A stretch of 64,000 bases of DNA from positions 44,042,215 through 44,106,214 of the forward strand of contig NC_060059.1 of NCBI RefSeq assembly GCF_020283565.1, given 5' to 3'. Below, in pieces: positions 43,546 through 55,936 of the stretch. The stretch's first letter is position 1, and each line of letters starts with the position of its first letter. Position numbers and translations under genes: made by a program. Below the pieces are notes generated by a model, which saw only the letters and a program-made list of their open reading frames with translations, was not told the DNA's origin and made no database searches. Source of the DNA: Trifolium pratense (taxonomy: Eukaryota > Streptophyta > Magnoliopsida > Fabales > Fabaceae).

Positions 43546-44453
43546 ACCAGAAAATATTTGTTCTTGAGTTTTCTAAGGCGGTTTAACATCCAAATCCATC
43601 CAAAATACATTATAACATGTTATAAATGCATAACAAGTGATCAATCATGTATATACCATACATATATACATGTATTAACATTCAAAAACACCAAAACACA
43701 TCACACATACAAAATCATGTCAATTTCTTGCAAAATAAGCAAAGTTGCATAAACATGCAAAACCATCATCAAACATATACATATTCCCTCCTAGATGTTC
43801 ATTAAGCATACTAAGATGAAAGGACATGTTTATGATAAAGAAAACTTCACCCAAACCCCAAAGAAATTGGATGAGAGAGTTCAGGAATGGAGGCTAGACA
43901 CCTCCCCTCTCTTGGATCACCCAAGCTTATGCTTAACCACTCTCACCTTAGATTGAACGATGATTCTTGGCCTCTAAATCTCTTCTCCTTGCTCGTGTTC
44001 TTCTAGCCAAAACCCTAGCTTAGCTTGTTCTTGCTCCTAAGCTTACAACTTCTAACTTCTCATGAAAAATGAATTGTGAGACTATTCATGGTTTTGACTT
44101 GCTACTTATACCACTCTCTATTGGTCATGAACCAAGCCCAATAGCCTAAGCCCATTAAGCTCTCACACGCCCCAAGCCCATTAACACGACAAAGGTTTCG
44201 CTCACAAACTTATGTTCGCGATAAATAATTATAGGTCGCGTAAATAAATATTTAACACTAACCCAAAATATATGCAAATATATAAAATATCGATTTACTA
44301 AAAATCGGGTCGTTACATTGTTCAGATTTATGCAACATAAATTTAATAATTTATTATAATATTTGATCTTAGCCCTTTAAAATTTGATCGGACGGCCAAA
44401 ACCAGTTACTGCGTGCATGCGGTAGCTGCATTAAATCCAACTCCCAACTAAAA

Positions 44454-45669
44454 GTATTTAGATGAAATAGTTTGTGTCTCTTTTCAGCTTAATAAGATGT
44501 TTTGAGTTTCGAATATTCAATCCTAAGAATGTATAAATTTCATGAGAAAGAGCTTTATCGTTTTTTTAGTATATATCATACTTAAATTCAATAAATTAAT
44601 CTCTATAATTACGTGCGGATATATACTATTCACAAGAACAAAAAAGTCTAATAAAAGGGGAGAAACATGTGTGAAGTTGACATCATGCATAGTCAAGTAT
44701 CATATGTTTCACACGGCAACATACATACATATTTAAACACATCACGAGCCATGACTTGAAGCTAATAATAATGTGCCACATGGAAGACATTGGCATGAAA
44801 CAACAACAAAAACAACACAACGAGGAACAAGTCATGAAACATGGTTCGTCAAGCATGGAATTCTCCATACCTAAAATTCAAAACAGGAAAATTCAACCAA
44901 ACATAAGTCTCATGCTGATGGCGCAAAGTATGGGGAAGTTTAATTTAATATAGTTATACTAGTTAATGTGTGTGACAAAATTATAGTATTAGGGGTTATC
45001 GGGATTGCAAAACTAGAGTAGTTGTCAAACACAAAGTCAAATAATGTTAGATTCGGAGCGTGACACCCATAAAATATTACTACTATTAACATTAAACAAA
45101 CTACTTTATAGTAAGAAGAAAGGAAGAGCTGGAAAGCAGAGGACACATTCTTAATTGACTACAACAACAACAACACGATTGATTATAATAATTAGTAGAT
45201 GGTTAAATTAAATTTAACCAGCAAAATGTGATACAAGTAATAGATTTTTGGAATCATTTAATAGTTGAGAGAGGTCAACTTTTAAACATATTTTAGATTT
45301 CAGGTAATTACATCATGAAATTAGTCTGCAATTACACAAGAAGGATACACTAATTTACAAAAAATAAAATGATATTTATAGTTGTTTTTTTATAGAAAAA
45401 ACTGAAATTTATAGTTAACAAATAAATATTCGAATATAACAAGCTGTCATATATAATCACGATTAATCATAGTTTTGAACAATCACAATTTGTATGTCTA
45501 TAAGTTTGAACATATATAATAATTTGTAGTATTTTTTTGTTTGTAGATGAAGTGACAACCAACACTTTTATTTAGTGTTTAGTTAATAAATTGTGACACA
45601 TTAATTATTACATTTATAATTTATATGTGTTTCGAACAAATATTGTAATTGTATTATAATAGTAATATA
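44454..45669. other. Intergenic, no feature recognised
   Basis: AT-rich. Short frames at 44542-44953 show no domain or codon pattern that I trust. Confidence 0.4.
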
Positions 45670-45810
45670 TTTTTCTGCTCTTTTTTATAAGAAACGATTG
45701 ACTTTTTAAGTTTATTAATGTATCTGCTCTATATTATAGATCAAATATATTAATTATTTAATTAATTGAAAAAGTTAACAATTTCTTGTAAAAAGTATCG
45801 GAGGAAGTAG
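45670..45810. mobile_element. Degenerate Stowaway-like MITE
   Basis: The left arm TTTTTTATAAGAAACGATTGA pairs imperfectly with the right arm CAATTTCTTGTAAAAAGTATCG and its GGAGGAAGTAG end. About 140 bp. Confidence 0.5.
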
Positions 45811-45880
45811 TAAATAAACTTACTTGACTAAAAAAAAATATTTCATCTAATCTTTAATATAAAAGAAAGTTTATTTATTG

Positions 45881-46027
45881 CTCCCTCAAGTCCTTAATAC
45901 AAGAGAGGCTTTACTTTTTAGATTTATTGAGAATCTAATGTATCTAGTCCATATTATAGGCTAGATACATTAGATTCTCAATGAATTTAAAAAATAAAAT
46001 TTTTCTTATATTAAGGATCGGAAAAAA
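45881..46027. mobile_element. Stowaway-like MITE
   Basis: Begins CTCCCTCAAGTCCTTAATAC. The arms (GAGAATCTAATGTATCTAG and CTAGATACATTAGATTCTC) are perfectly complementary around a central ATATTATAGG. The right end is degenerate. Confidence 0.7.
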
Positions 46028-46048
46028 TATTGAATAACTAATATATAT

Positions 46049-46825
46049 GGTGGCGTCTAAGGTGAGGGCTCTATCAAGTCCCTCACCGGTGAGGCATTTA
46101 AAAAATACCGTTAGATTTAATGAATGGTTTAGATTTATTAGAAATAAAATTGAGAACACTTGTCTCTTCTCACACACGATCTTTGTCTCACATCTCCCAC
46201 TATCAGTTCTGCAATTTCTCACCCCCCCCCCCCACTCCCACCCCGTCATTTCCATCTTCTCTTCTCTGCTACTGCTAATTTCCCACTCTCTACCTTTTCC
46301 ATCTTCTTCATTATTTATCTCTACACATTAAATTCCTTTTTTTGTGTCACCACAAATTAAAAAGGGTTTGATGGGTCTTCCTAATTTATAGCAAAATTTG
46401 TAATGGGGCCTTTTGATCAAAGAGGACAACGATAACAACAATGTTGTCATAGTAAGAACAATCGAAATTGAGGTCTTTAGCCTTGTGTTGCTGTTATGAC
46501 TAGAACTTTATGGTAGTGACACATGTGTTTGTTCTTGAAGTTTCATTGACAAAAGTTGGACGAGTAATGAAAATGGGAGTTTCTAGCCGTGTAATAGGAA
46601 AGGAGAAAGGTTACGGTGTAATAAAAATGGAGGAAATTTTGTCAAAAGAGAAAGAATAAAAAAAAAGTGTAAAAATGGAAGAAACGAGGACAAAATTGTG
46701 TGTGAAAATATGTACATGTTCTTATTATTATTTCAAGAAATCTGAACCATCCATTAAATCCAACGGTATTTTTTAAATGCCTCACCGGTGAGGGACTTGA
46801 TAGAGCCCTCACCTTAGACGCCACC
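46049..46825. mobile_element. Mutator-like non-autonomous element, 777 bp
   Basis: Terminal inverted repeats start GGTGGCGTCTAAGGTGAGGG and match for at least 80 bp (with CTCACCGGTGAGG inside). A 9-bp AATATATAT lies at 46040-46048 and 46826-46834. The interior holds a C-run (46222-46233) and CT-rich DNA but no transposase. Confidence 0.85.
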
Positions 46826-46834
46826 AATATATAT

Positions 46835-47273
46835 ATATATATAATATAAATTAAATACATTAATTATTGAATGTATTTAAATAGTAAATTTTCTTTTACA
46901 TTAAGATATTTTTTTTGACGGTCATGCATGGATGTTAAATAAACTAGCCACACGTGAGAACGTGGGGTCATGCATGGATGTTAAAGTAAAGGCAAATGGA
47001 AAATAAAAGAAACAGACAAAAATAAAATAAAAGGAGAGAAAAATGACAATAGTAATCTCACGTGTGGGTGACGCCATCAACGGTGAGTTTACGCAAGTGT
47101 TACGGCGTGTTGGCGACCGGGCTGTTTTCTTGTTGCCACCGTTAATTTCATCGGTAGTTTGAACTTTGAATACTATTATTTTGTGCAAACTTGCAATGAC
47201 AGTACTATGTTCCTCTTTAATACTACTAACTTAAATGTTAAAGCACGGATAGAGAGATATCCGATATATATTA
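46835..47273. other. Intergenic with a short direct repeat
   Basis: GGTCATGCATGGATGTTAAA occurs at about 46920-46939 and 46967-46986, separated by an ACGTGAGAACGTGG-type spacer. No gene. Confidence 0.5.
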
Positions 47274-47516
47274 CTCCCTTCGTCTCAATTTGATTGACAC
47301 AGTTGACTGTTGTGCACTATTCCCACATGCATATTGTTTTAACCTTATTTTTCTACTAATAAACAAAAATAAATATTAGCATATAAGATGTTTAATTCGT
47401 CTCAATGAGTATTGTCAAAGTATCAAATATTTACAATTAAAAATATTAATCGTCAAAGTTATGCATCGGCATGCGTGAAACAGTCAACTGTGTCAATCAA
47501 ATTAAGACGGAGGGAG
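47274..47516. mobile_element. Stowaway-like MITE
   Basis: CTCCCTTCGTCTCAATTTGA at left and the inverse AAATTAAGACGGAGGGAG at right, flanked by TA. The inner arms TTGACACAGTTGACTGTT / AACAGTCAACTGTGTCAA continue the pairing (one position differs). Confidence 0.88.
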
Positions 47517-47740
47517 TACATATTTTGACTAAATGCATTATCTATATGTTTTGTTTTGACCGTATTTTTCTAAGAGTATAAAAATTCGTAATCAAATTAT
47601 GTATGGACATACGTGTCATCGTCAATGAATTCTTATATTTTGGAATGGAGGGGAGTATACTAGTAAATGAGAGAGCCTTTGAGAAGTATTAATGGTGGTG
47701 ACTGTAAAATTAATTATATGATATATATGTGAGTGGATCT

Positions 47741-47980
47741 TCTAGCACTAATATATTTGCATGGAAATGAAGTTTGGCCAACTTGATAGAGAGTTGACTT
47801 ATATTTATTAAAAATATCAATTCAAATTTTGCTACTAACTATTGATGAATAATCTAGCACTAAATATATTTGCATGGGAATGAAGTTTGGCCAAATTGAT
47901 AAAGAGTTGACTTATATCTTTTAAAAATGTCAGATTCAATTTTTGCTATTAACTTGAATGTTATTGATGAATAATCTATT
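47741..47980. repeat. Tandem duplication with a 112-bp period
   Basis: TCTAGCACTAA..ATATTTGCATGG..ATGAAGTTTGGCCAA..GAGTTGACTTATAT occurs twice, at 47741 and 47853, with scattered substitutions. Confidence 0.85.
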
Positions 47981-48104
47981 GTCTTGACCCTAAACTCCAA
48001 AACTCAATTTATCTCCATTTTAGTTCATAAAATCCGCTTGATTCTTTTATATATGACTATCAACTTTGGTTCATGCATTATGCTTTCAGGCGATCAAAGC
48101 CTCT

Positions 48105-48410
48105 CTTTTTTTTACATTGTTATGAGATATATGAAAGGAATAGGAATGAATTGATATTTCAAAATACCAAAAAGGATACCCAAAAAAATAGCATTGTTTC
48201 TATCATTCTTCCATAGTTAACGCTTTTGGTCATCAATATGTGAATCATCATGTACTTAGACAAGTGAGATATTGGCATCCCCTCCTGATGATTATATTAA
48301 GGTTAATTAATATGGATGACTCTTTAGGTAACCCAAGGAATGCATGTTATAGAGATCTTATGAGAGATGAGAATGGATTTTGGTTAGGAACCACGCGTTA
48401 ACGTTCATAA
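48105..48410 (+). pseudogene. LINE RNase H fragment, heavily decayed
   Basis: Pieces read EIYERNRNELIFQN, then in another frame YWHPP.., then MDDSLGNPRNACYRDLMRDENGFW, matching the RNase H start of plant LINEs (D-G-S..GNPG.AG.GG..RD..G.W). Stops and frame changes interrupt it. Confidence 0.55.
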
Positions 48411-48842
48411 CAGGATATGCTTCCAGTGTGATTGATTAAATTAGATTGTATCGAGGTGTGACTTGGGCTTCAAGTATCAAGGGGAAAGATACCTGCAAAA
48501 ATATTAGCACTCCAACGCTGAAGTCACTATTTGTTTAAGCTTAAAGAAAGTGCTAAATTGGGTAAGAATGTTCTACCTTAAGGATGAATATGCATGTCTG
48601 CATACATAGTGGAATACGTGCATAATTGTTTTGTCTTTGATCCTCCATGTGAATGGAATGCGTCACAAATATCTTGAGAATGAGTCCCTTGTCCTATGCT
48701 TGGTAACATTTGGATAAATGGGTTGGCTGGTCCAAAACAGGTTATATGATTTTTCGTATTATTTGCCAGTAGAACTCTCAGATATTTAGATAGTCCTTCA
48801 TTTGGTTTAGGATCTTGGTTAGGTTGTAATTATGGAATCCGA

Positions 48843-49382
48843 TGTTAGAATTAATTTACTAATTCATCGTATAAAACATGCTCAACAATAAAGATTAAAT
48901 CCATAATCTTACTTTAGTGCGGAAGCCAAATAAACATATGAACATGTATATAAAACAGGATCTACGACATGTTGATTTATCAAGGATTATATGAACTGAC
49001 CTGAAACAGAATCGGATGACGAACACCCGTTGGCTTGTGGTTCTTCCTCAACCAGGACTCCTTATGCCTTTAGGACTCTTCAGATGGGGAGAAGAGTCAA
49101 TATGCAGTGTGTCCGGTATATTGGGGACCATAGCCTATATATAGTGTGATGACCAATTAGGGTTCCCATTATTCCGAAATGGGCCATCCTGACATCCACT
49201 CATATTGAGCCCATATCCAATTAATTAATGACTTAATTAATTCTAAATAGAAATCTAATTAGCCTTTTAACTTTATTTGATCACTTAATCAATTAAGGCT
49301 CCTAATTGATAAATAGCTAATATAATTATATAAAGATATTTGCCCACATAATATTATTGGAATATTGTAAAATATTCCAACA
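48843..49382 (-). repeat. 3' LTR of the decayed copia-derived element
   Basis: 540 bp, pairs with 54616-55155. Begins TGTTAGAATTAATTTAC and ends ATATTCCAACA on the plus strand. Confidence 0.95.
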
Positions 49383-49879
49383 ATCTCCCACTTGGGCTAC
49401 ATATCGTTATAATTATATCATTGTTCCTTAGGCGCGCATCCGAATGCTATTTATCTTTAGATTTCAACTTTACAATCTGGTCCATCTCATACACCAATAA
49501 TGGGACCACCGCGGCTGTCGTCACTGACGTATAACGTGACGGAACCCCGACGACCACCACATCAATGTACTTGACGACATAGATCTGATATGGATGAGTG
49601 GCATGGAAATTTCATGCAATGTGATCTCTAAATCATGCCTATTTCCAACTGGTCCAACTGAAAACTTTAGTGAGATCAAACTGAAGTTTGCAAATTCAAT
49701 ATTTGCACAAAAGATACAGAACCGGTTATAATAATAATAACCTCAAACTTTATTTCTGCAGAAAACCTTAACAAAATCTGTATCAGTATCAAAACCAAAG
49801 TTAGAACATAACAAATTAGAGACTCCCACTAATCCAAGACATCCTTATTGACAAAAATAATATGAAAGACCTTAGGTGT

Positions 49880-50480
49880 CACGTCTTTGATTAGTGAGTT
49901 AGCTAGCATAAACTTTATCTCTATATGTTCTATCATTCAACAACAACTAATAAGTCGACAAACTTTATAAAATAGTTGTTGAAACATTATCCGACTGGCT
50001 TATGTCACAATATAACTTGAGTTGTCTTTCAAAAACTTTTACTTTATGCAACCAAGTGACATAAATACTTACAGTCAGTTCTTGAGTTAAAATGTCCATT
50101 ATATATAGACATCCAAAAGGATCAGAGTCAAACATCCTGATGATCTCCAAATTGTTAGATCTCCGATATGTGAGCACAAATTATTGTTCTCTATAAGAAT
50201 CTTTATGGTTGCCTCATTTTAACAATTCAAATTTTGAATTGCTCAAGTACCTGCCAAATGATCTTATCGTATACACTATTTCCGGATGCGTATAAGTCAG
50301 ATCATACATAAGTTTCTCAATGCTAAAGCATATGGGAAAATACTTTATTTTCTAAATTTCCAAATTTTCTTTTGGACAATGATTGAGACTAGACAGTCTC
50401 CCTTTATGATTAAGGCAATTCCTTAGTTTATTGACTTTCATGTCGAATTTACTTTCAACTTTATTGATACGACTCTTTTG
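49880..50480 (-). pseudogene. Remnant of copia RT/RNase H
   Basis: Minus-strand frames give FSIEKLMYDLTYTHPEIVYT and SFGRYLSNSKFELLK, then LTYRRSNNLEIIRMFDSDPFGC and QLKLYCD. These are recognisable as the copia motifs 'GSLMYA..TRPDI', 'YRRSD.LEVIGYSDSDFAGC' and 'LYCDN'. Internal deletions, stops and frame changes are obvious. It cannot be functional. Confidence 0.75.
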
Positions 50481-53400
50481 TTATACCCAAATGATACATT
50501 GAGAATAATTTCTAAGTATCGAAATGCCTAATACAAAAGAGATGTGCCCAAGATTTTTTGTCACTAAACTTTTGTTAGTGATTTCTTGATTTTACACAAC
50601 AATCATATATTATTGTTGACTAAATAAAATAAATTCGACACATTAAATTTAAAATATAAACATACTCCCACTGAACCTGTATAATCCACAACTCTCCATA
50701 ATATACATCTCAAAACTAAATGAGACAATCACTTTATGAGACTTTTGTGGTATCAATAAGAGACAATTTTCTTAACAAATAAATGGATTTCTTTTGTTTG
50801 CACATTATCTACTTTGTGTCTATTGACATAAAGTTTCATCTGATTGCACTTTATTGTGTTTCTTTATGTTGCCATCAAGGAACACTATCTTGATATCCAT
50901 CTTATTTAGTTCCAAAAACTATAATAAGTAACAAGTGTCGTGACTGTCCTAATAGAGTTTTCAAAACAAAACGAACATGAATTCTTGAAGGTATTGAGTT
51001 TGATCTTCATGAATTAATCTCTTAACTTAATTGAGAGAAAGAACACTAATGTCCTTATGAGGATCCAAATTTACTATATAAATAGTAGCTATATGAATTG
51101 ATTTAGAACCAATTCTTCCTCACTCAATTTTGTTCTTTTACCATATCTCTCCCCCAAACTCAATATCTTCAAGAGACTTTGCAATTTCTGTCTCATAATA
51201 TCCATTAACATGGGGCCAAAAGTTTATATTTCTCAAAATTTCCAACAATTCTAGATTGTCACAAGTCATAACTGAATTGACTATAATAGTATTTTTATTT
51301 AAAAGACAAATTGAATCTCTAATTTAAAATAATAATAAAGAATTTATAATATTAAAACAAAACTTAATTCACATGATGATTCACCAAATTGCCTTTTGAA
51401 TACAAAGTAACAACAATCTAACAAATAGTTGAAAATCATGTTTCTTCACCGACTTATTTCCCCACTAGATTGATGTGTCTTTCAACATCATTGAAAATTT
51501 GTCAGTTTAGATCATAATTTCTTATTGTTCTTTATTTGCCTTTATCCTCTGAGGTATTTACATAATGAGCACTGTATTATTTTCTCTTGATTCAATATTT
51601 TCTTCATGGCACACTTTATGAAATGTTCTATTAAAGAATCATTTCTAACTTTAATAGTTATAAGACTAATTGTGCAAATAAAATACTAAATGCTAAATTT
51701 TCGACCAAGTTACTTGATTGTCGAAACCACAACGCTTTAGCAAGATTAATTTACATAATGTGCTCATAATATTTTTTTTCTGCTTAATAATCTGAATGAA
51801 ATAGTATCTCTCCAATAAGAGATTACTTTTCGCCTTATTGCTTTAGAAGCACTTTAATTTAAGCAAAAAAAAAAACATGACAAAAATTATGTCATCTCAA
51901 ATAACACCTCAAATATTTCTGCAACTCAAAACTTTATGACCATATGACTTATGTGATTTGGAGTATACTCACTTTGTAAACTTGAGTCTCACTTTAAAGT
52001 TACCGAATAGTGAGAGAATTTGAGTTTCTCCATCTTAACATAAGTTTAGATCCAAGAACACAATGTTCTTCCTTTATTTCTAAGCGCTAGAATTTTAAGA
52101 AGTTCTTAAAATTCTAACATGATTTTGCAGATACATAAACTATATTAGTTTATAGAGAACCAAATAATTACTCACCAAAATACCTAATGCACCATTGATG
52201 TCAAGCCCTTAAAAAATAACATCAATTGCTAGTAGTATTTCATGACAATGATCAAACACTGACGATCAATATTAAAAAAAATAATAAATTCTTATAATCG
52301 TCACATGTTTACCATTATATGTGTGAATGCAATTCACTAAATACTTGTATGGATCTACACTAACACGACTTTATTAGGCACGTCAATTAATTAATATAGA
52401 GACGTGCACTTCTTTATTTGTAAATTATAAGACAAACAAGATACCAAACGCACCATCAATCCTCAATCTTTGATTGTAAGAATTAACTGCAAACGGTACT
52501 CTCAACGTAATGATCAAATGCTGGTAATAAGTCCTGTCAGATAATGTGCGTCTTTGACACCAACCATCACCCACATGGATAAACTTAATAATTACTACAC
52601 ATTTACCATCACAAGTATGTATATTATTCGGCCAAACTGCACGTCTTCCTTTTGGCCGACTGTAACAGCTCGCATGAATAATCTCATACTAAATCTTTCA
52701 TAATTTCAATTGAATATAGTCTACGCACCGGAGGTTGCTTTAGGCAACTTTTTTTTTTTTTTTTGTTTCAACCAACTCAATCAAAATTACTAGACAATTT
52801 AATAAATTGAATATATATGTATGTAATTATTCGGCCGAACTGTGTCTACCTTTTGGTAGACCAAACTAGTTTGCATGAATAATTTTATACATCCTTATGT
52901 GATTCTAACTGAATCAAATCTACGCAACAGAGGTTACTTTTGCAACTTGTTGTTTCAACCAAGACAGTCAAAATCACCTGACAATTTATTAAATCAAATG
53001 AGAAAAGTCTTAAATTTACAAGGCACTACCCACAAAATGTAGGCATTTTCCTTATGATGTCACCTGATAATCACAAGATTAAAAGACATCCCTTAGTGTG
53101 AGAACAAACTCACAAGCAATCTAAATTAGCATGAAATATATCCAAAGAGCATGATAAAAGAAAATTATTGTAGAAACTTATAACAATAAACTCAAACATC
53201 ATAATCATGCTATAAATCAAATATTTAATTTAAAATTAAATTAAATCTTTATACATACCAAAGAATATTCATGCCACAATTGATTCACATGTACTCAATG
53301 ATTCTTTAAATAAATAAATAGAATTCTATAACTGTATTTTCCAAAATAGAAGGAAACCAAAAACTTTATATATCTGTAATTAAACAAATAATTATAGAAT

Positions 53401-54599
53401 CAATATTTCCCAAAAAAAATATTAAAGAATCAAAACTTTAATTTCCGTACACACCAAATTTGATTAAAATATTTTGAGAATCCTTATTACTTTCTATAAT
53501 ACCCAAATATATATTTACCAAATCTTCATATGCCTTATTTCTCAAAATTTCATATCAACCGAGTCTCTAAAACCTTTGTACCAAACCATAATTTCAATAT
53601 TCAACACAGCTGAAATTTAATTTTAACCGTAAAGTTTTTTTATCATAATTTAATTAAATGAGAGAGACTTGGCTGATTAACTGAAAACATAACTGTATAT
53701 GAGAACAAAACCAAATATAGAAGATGTGGTTGACTTATATCTCAAAACAATCTTTTAGGTACAAAAATAATTTGTGAATCAATTATATAATTCCAAATCT
53801 AAGTACAATGCCCTATTTTAGGCGACAAACTGAATCATCTGAGAGATTTGATTTCAAAACTGAATCACCAAAAACAAATCTAAATCCTTATCCTTATTTT
53901 TAGAAAATAATCAAACTTTATAAATAAGGAAAACCAAATCATAGCCTTTACAAAAGTGATTTTATCCTGATATTATAACTCCCAAATATCAATCATGATT
54001 CAAAAGTAATTTTATTTTTATTTATTATAACTCCCAAATTAAATAAAAATAAAATTGCCAAACAATCGTGTATGGTACAAACAAATTCTAACTTTATTTC
54101 TTCAATAGCCAATTGAAGCACAAACGAAGAAAACAATATGCCAACCATCGCTAACGCAGCGATTCTTATGTTTAGCAAGCATGAAAAGAAAACTTAAGTT
54201 ACAATATATATGCACACCGTAACAAACAAACGCCAAATCCAAAATTTAAATAAGCCTGCAATTGTTCTAGTAGTTTATAAAAACAAGCTTTAGGAAGTTT
54301 AACCAATTGATAGACATCAATTAAACTTTATGTTACTTCCTGCAAATCAATTTTAAATGTCCGTAGCAAATAAATATATGTGCATAACCCATATATGTCA
54401 GCGGTCAACGAAACGGAAAAGCTAACATTGAAAGAAAAATATTTTATCCAATATCACGATCACTTCATGAACCAGAATAAAATTCCAAATCTTTATCGAA
54501 CGACATATTTTCAATCGATCACCGAATGCACACAAAATATATTGCGATAAACTACTAGCAAAAATAATTTTTAATTTTAATAAATCAAACATTGAAGAC
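50481..54599. other. Non-coding interior of the copia-derived element
   Basis: AT-rich, with no frame of note. Imperfect direct repeats occur at 52180-53010. The remainder may be decayed gag-pol, but I could not recognise domains. Confidence 0.5.
52180..53010. repeat. Imperfect direct repeats inside the copia-derived element
   Basis: Two kinds. ATTATTCGGCC..CCTTTTGG..CATGAATAAT..CTACGCA..GAGGTT..TTTCAACCAA occurs at about 52622 and 52834. ATACC..ACGCACCAT..TTTACCAT occurs at about 52180 and 52440. The copies are diverged. Confidence 0.6.
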
Positions 54600-54600
54600 C

Positions 54601-54615
54601 TGCTCTGATACCACT
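54601..54615 (-). other. Primer binding site of the copia-derived element
   Basis: Minus-strand AGTGGTATCAGAGCA lies directly inside the 5' LTR. Confidence 0.88.
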
Positions 54616-55155
54616 TGTTAGAATTAATTTACTAATTCATCGTATAAAACATGCTCAACAATAAAGATTAAATCCATAATCTTACTTTAGTGCGGAAGCC
54701 AAATAAACATATGAGCATGTATATAAAACAGGATCTACGACATGTTGATTTATCAAGGATTATATGAACTGACCTGAAACAGAATCGGATGACGAACACC
54801 CGTTGGCTTGTGGTTCTTCCTCAACCAGGACTCCTTATGCCTTTAGGACTCTTCAGATGGGGAGAAGAGTCAATATGCAGTGTGTCCGGTATATTGGGGA
54901 CCATAGCCTATATATAGTGTGATGACCAATTAGGGTTCCCATTATTCCGAAATGGGCCATCCTGACATCCACTCATATTGAGCCCATATCCAATTAATTA
55001 ATGACTTAATTAATTCTAAATAGAAATCTAATTAGCCTTTTAACTTTATTTGATCACTTAATCAATTAAGGCTCCTAATTGATAAATAGCTAATATAATT
55101 ATATAAAGATATTTGCCCACATAATATTATTGGAATATTGTAAAATATTCCAACA
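54616..55155 (-). repeat. 5' LTR of the decayed copia-derived element
   Basis: 540 bp. Minus-strand CTATATATAG at 54908-54917 is a good TATA candidate. The only difference seen from the other LTR is G for A near 54714. Confidence 0.95.
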
Positions 55156-55160
55156 TCCGA

Positions 55161-55936
55161 CTCCAAGATTTTTTTCGACTTGATAATTAAATAACTTTTA
55201 CTAAAAGTTATTTTAAATAGCTTTTTTTTTAGAGATTTTTTTGAAATTTTATAATTCATAAAAATTTATAACAAAATGATGAAATGAACAACATTTTTAA
55301 GAGATCATTAAACAATTTTTCATTTTAAGCTTCTATAAAAAAATTATTTGTTAAATTTTTTTAACGAAAATATAATACACTATAAAAATTATTTTTGCCA
55401 AAACAAACGAGCACATAATATATTGATTTTATATTGTTGCATGCTACGACATCTAATTTACGTACAGGTAAAGAATTGAGGAATTAATTCTAGGATTATA
55501 CTCTTAAAGATTTTTTTTTTTTGAAGCGATACTCTAAAAGAATTGAGAGTAGTTTATTTAACAACCAATGTAAGTGAAGTAAAAAATAGTTTGTGGTTAT
55601 TACTTTAAAATTATTTTTGTGACAAATGTTTATTGATTTTTTTTTTTTTATAAATAAATTAATCGCAATTCTTCAAAGATAGTCTAATATCTTACGACCA
55701 TAAGATTGTAGACAAACTGTTCTATTTGGACCTTGGCTAGAGAGTAGTAGGACCTAAACTATTTTTAAATGAGTGTTGAAATATTTTTGCAAATGAATCG
55801 CCAAAGCATGCAAGTTTGAAGCTTCCATCAGTTCCATGTTCAAGCATTTATATGTTACTTGAGACAGAATCCGAAACATGAGGATCCCCATAATTGATCG
55901 GATCTTGAGTTGGATTATGTGTGACTTAAAATCGTA
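55161..55936. other. Intergenic, AT-rich
   Basis: No gene or element recognised. Confidence 0.4.

Larger units (their letters stand above)
42328..44317. mobile_element. Solo LTR 'B' (1990 bp), TSD TTGTT
   Basis: Begins TATAACACCCCG (TG changed to TA) and ends GGGTCGTTACA, flanked by TTGTT at 42323-42327 and 44318-44322. Related to solo LTR A through shared blocks (CTAATGCATGTGGTACCATC; GGAATGGAGG; CATGAAAAATGA; the end). No internal region. Minus-strand GGTATAAG near 44105-44112 is a weak TATA candidate. It contains a hairpin array (43046-43274) and a palindromic cassette (43420-43545). Confidence 0.87.
42226..44445. mobile_element. Small terminal-inverted-repeat element, split by solo LTR B
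   Basis: The left end GGGATCCGGATT and the right end (inverse) GGGAGTTGGATT are flanked by AACTAAAA at 42218-42225 and 44446-44453. Inner parts also pair (GGTGCACGCAGTA at left; TACTGCGTGCATGC at right). Without the LTR it is about 225 bp. The TSD is 8 bp, or 9 bp if the ambiguous G is counted, so hAT or Mutator type is undecided. Confidence 0.75.
48843..55155 (-). mobile_element. Copia-derived LTR element with decayed interior, young LTRs
   Basis: The two 540-bp LTRs (48843-49382, 54616-55155) differ at one visible position. The target duplication TCCGA is at 48838-48842 and 55156-55160. The minus-strand primer site AGTGGTATCAGAGCA is next to the right LTR, and a GTGGGAGAT polypurine tract is next to the left one. 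The 5.2-kb interior has no long frame; only remnants of copia RNase H remain near 49880-50480. The LTRs imply recent movement, so the element was probably mobilised by proteins from another copy. Confidence 0.92.

Noticed and set aside
44542..45146. Small frames downstream of the ARF
   Set aside because: Low-complexity, with no domains and no consistent strand.
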